Source of the DNA: Nitrosocosmicus sp013114705
GTDB taxonomy: Archaea > Thermoproteota > Nitrososphaeria > Nitrososphaerales > Nitrososphaeraceae
Length of the DNA stretch: 64,000 nt
Assembly: GCF_047711275.1 (NCBI RefSeq)
Contig: NZ_JBLNIG010000004.1
Location: 1-64,000 of the forward strand
Direction: 5' to 3'
The notes under the pieces were generated by a model. The model worked only from the letters and a program-made list of their open reading frames with translations. It did no database searches and had not been told where the DNA came from. The first letter of the stretch is position 1, and every line of letters begins with the position of its first letter. This document shows positions 62,731-64,000 of this stretch, piece after piece. The translations under genes and the position numbers were made by a program.

Positions 62731-64000
62731 ATGGTATTCTTGACCTCCGGCGAGCATGACAAGAAGGCATTATCGCATCAGAGACTTCATCTTCACAAAA
62801 ATACTCAAATCCTATACGGAGCTGAGAACGCAGTCGGGAAAGGCGTAGAATTCATGAAAAATACTCGTACTAAAATGGACATTACCTTTGACGATAGAGC
62901 TCCATCAATCGTAATTAAAATTCCTCAGTATTATAATGGATATCGGGATATTTTATCACGTGGTGGCAAAATACGGTGTATAACAATCATTACAAGAGAT
63001 AACTTGGAGTATTGTGAAGAACTGATTAAGATTGTAAGCGAGTTAAGACACTTAGATAGTCTCAAAGGTGGAATCGCCGTAAATGACTCGGAGTATATGG
63101 CTACTACTGTTCTTAAAGAAGCACAGCCCCTGACCGAGGTCATTCATAGCAATGTAGATGAAGTCGTAGAACAAGGTCAATTTGTATTTGACACACTGTG
63201 GAAGAATGCGATACCAGCTCAGAGGAGAATTAGGGAAATAAAAGAGGGAATCAAACTCTATGAAACAAAGCTGATTGAGGGATCAACTGATATGGTAATA
63301 GAGAATGTAATATCTAAGATTTTGACACCCGCCTCTGACATTAGCATCTGCACATCGATTGAAGGATTCAAATACAGCAAGAACTATTTGACCAAGTTCC
63401 TAACGTCTTCATTGCAACGCAAGAATATAGTGCCACACAAAAAGATAAGAATCCTCGCTGAAATTAATAGAGATAATTTCGAACTAATAAAAAAATTACT
63501 TAAATTAGGAATAGAAATCAAACATAGCAAAGAAATTCTCTCAATAAATTATATGATTACGGATTGTGATTTGGCTGTAGCCATAAAGAGAACAGGTATG
63601 GATGATCCAACCGACAGTATCTTATATAGTAACGATCCTTCATATTTGAACCATTTCTCAAAAGTATTCACTGAATTATGGAAAAATGGCAAAGATCCAG
63701 ACCGCATAATAAAGTCATTGGAGAATGAAACGGAGCTATCTTTCATAGAGACAATTGAAGATCCAGATGAATTAGTGAACCTTATGAGGACTTTAATATC
63801 TTGTGCAGAAACAGAGATATTGGGGATTCTGCCAAGCTTTAATTCTTTTCTTAGGCAGGTGGATATTGGAATGATCGAATTAATCAAAACTATCGCGTCA
63901 AACAAACCTGATTTAAATATCCGGATTCTGATCGCCGAAGAAATCGATGATAGGATACGTAAACAAATCAAGATGATATTTGACCAAGTTTGTGATCAAA
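62731..64000 (+). CDS. Sensor protein, N-terminal part (probable histidine kinase), runs off the window
   Basis: At least 423 residues from the ATG at 62731, open to the window edge with no stop. The sequence reads GAENAVGKGVEFMKNTRTKM, APSIVIKIPQYYNGYRDI, RGGKIRCITIITRDNLEYCE, LRHLDSLKGGIAVNDSEYMA, then a second, related sensory unit with FTELWKNGKDPDRIIKSLEN and ILGILPSFNSFLRQVDIGM. Soil Thaumarchaeota have many large sensor histidine kinases with just this kind of input region, from memory. The kinase core lies beyond the window, so the class is inferred. TATA at 62706. Confidence 0.8.
   Translation, partial: MVFLTSGEHDKKALSHQRLHLHKNTQILYGAENAVGKGVEFMKNTRTKMDITFDDRAPSIVIKIPQYYNGYRDILSRGGKIRCITIITRDNLEYCEELIKIVSELRHLDSLKGGIAVNDSEYMATTVLKEAQPLTEVIHSNVDEVVEQGQFVFDTLWKNAIPAQRRIREIKEGIKLYETKLIEGSTDMVIENVISKILTPASDISICTSIEGFKYSKNYLTKFLTSSLQRKNIVPHKKIRILAEINRDNFELIKKLLKLGIEIKHSKEILSINYMITDCDLAVAIKRTGMDDPTDSILYSNDPSYLNHFSKVFTELWKNGKDPDRIIKSLENETELSFIETIEDPDELVNLMRTLISCAETEILGILPSFNSFLRQVDIGMIELIKTIASNKPDLNIRILIAEEIDDRIRKQIKMIFDQVCDQ

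Overview
The window is AT-rich archaeal DNA from an ammonia-oxidising archaeon of the Thaumarchaeota (Nitrososphaeria), most like a soil lineage of the Nitrosocosmicus/Nitrososphaera type. That assignment is inferred from content: archaeal RadA, ribosomal protein L21e, RNA polymerase subunit Rpb4/F, a KsgA-type dimethylase next to a DUF655 protein, archaeal eIF1/SUI1, a copper-rich terminal oxidase with plastocyanin domains, an F420 reductase family protein, many exported small proteins, TTG/GTG starts and leaderless-looking promoters. No rRNA, tRNA or CRISPR array was recognised.

Layout. 1-5.1 kb is a decay zone: remnants of a sialidase-like, a PsbP-like and a patatin-like gene, with one intact exported Cys-rich protein. 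5.5-24 kb is accessory and sparsely coding: small exported, membrane and zinc-ribbon proteins, a TPR protein, a DUF1428 protein, a secreted subtilisin, a UBP zinc-finger protein, a methyltransferase with a 3' frameshift, a dead IS6-like element with an intact 8-bp target duplication (19033-19713), and a Kef-type antiporter. 24-28 kb holds chorismate mutase, a class I aminotransferase, an F420 reductase-like protein and a histidine phosphatase. 28.4-33.2 kb is a terminal oxidase locus: a separate one-helix protein, CuA subunit II fused to a plastocyanin domain, subunit I, a second plastocyanin-like protein, a half-size CtaA and a membrane protein.

33.4-38.6 kb has a phosphoribosyltransferase, a DUF167 protein, a SerA-like dehydrogenase and sufB-sufD. 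38.9-48.4 kb carries tetrapyrrole synthesis on the minus strand in two blocks: met8-hemA-hemB and hemL-hemC-cobA-hemD. Together they lead from glutamyl-tRNA to uroporphyrinogen III and precorrin-2/sirohydrochlorin. Three plus-strand exported or membrane protein genes lie between the blocks. 48.6-51.8 kb is an information-processing block (radA, rpl21e, rpoF, DUF655, ksgA). 51.9-64 kb has UspA, a DUF985 cupin, a coiled-coil protein, a PPOX-fold protein, SUI1, a ComA-like protein fused to a winged helix, a CAP-domain protein, a type-5 uracil-DNA glycosylase and the start of a large sensor protein that runs off the window.

The most notable pattern is a set of single-base frameshifts or missing start codons in conserved genes that should be essential (sufB, hemD, cobA, hemC, SUI1, plus the methyltransferase). 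This may be consensus error or real decay. Much apparently empty DNA also holds stop-interrupted, protein-like frames. No new defence or mobile system was found. The best candidates for novelty are the ComA-winged-helix fusion, the split and plastocyanin-fused oxidase subunit II, and several long unexplained hairpins.
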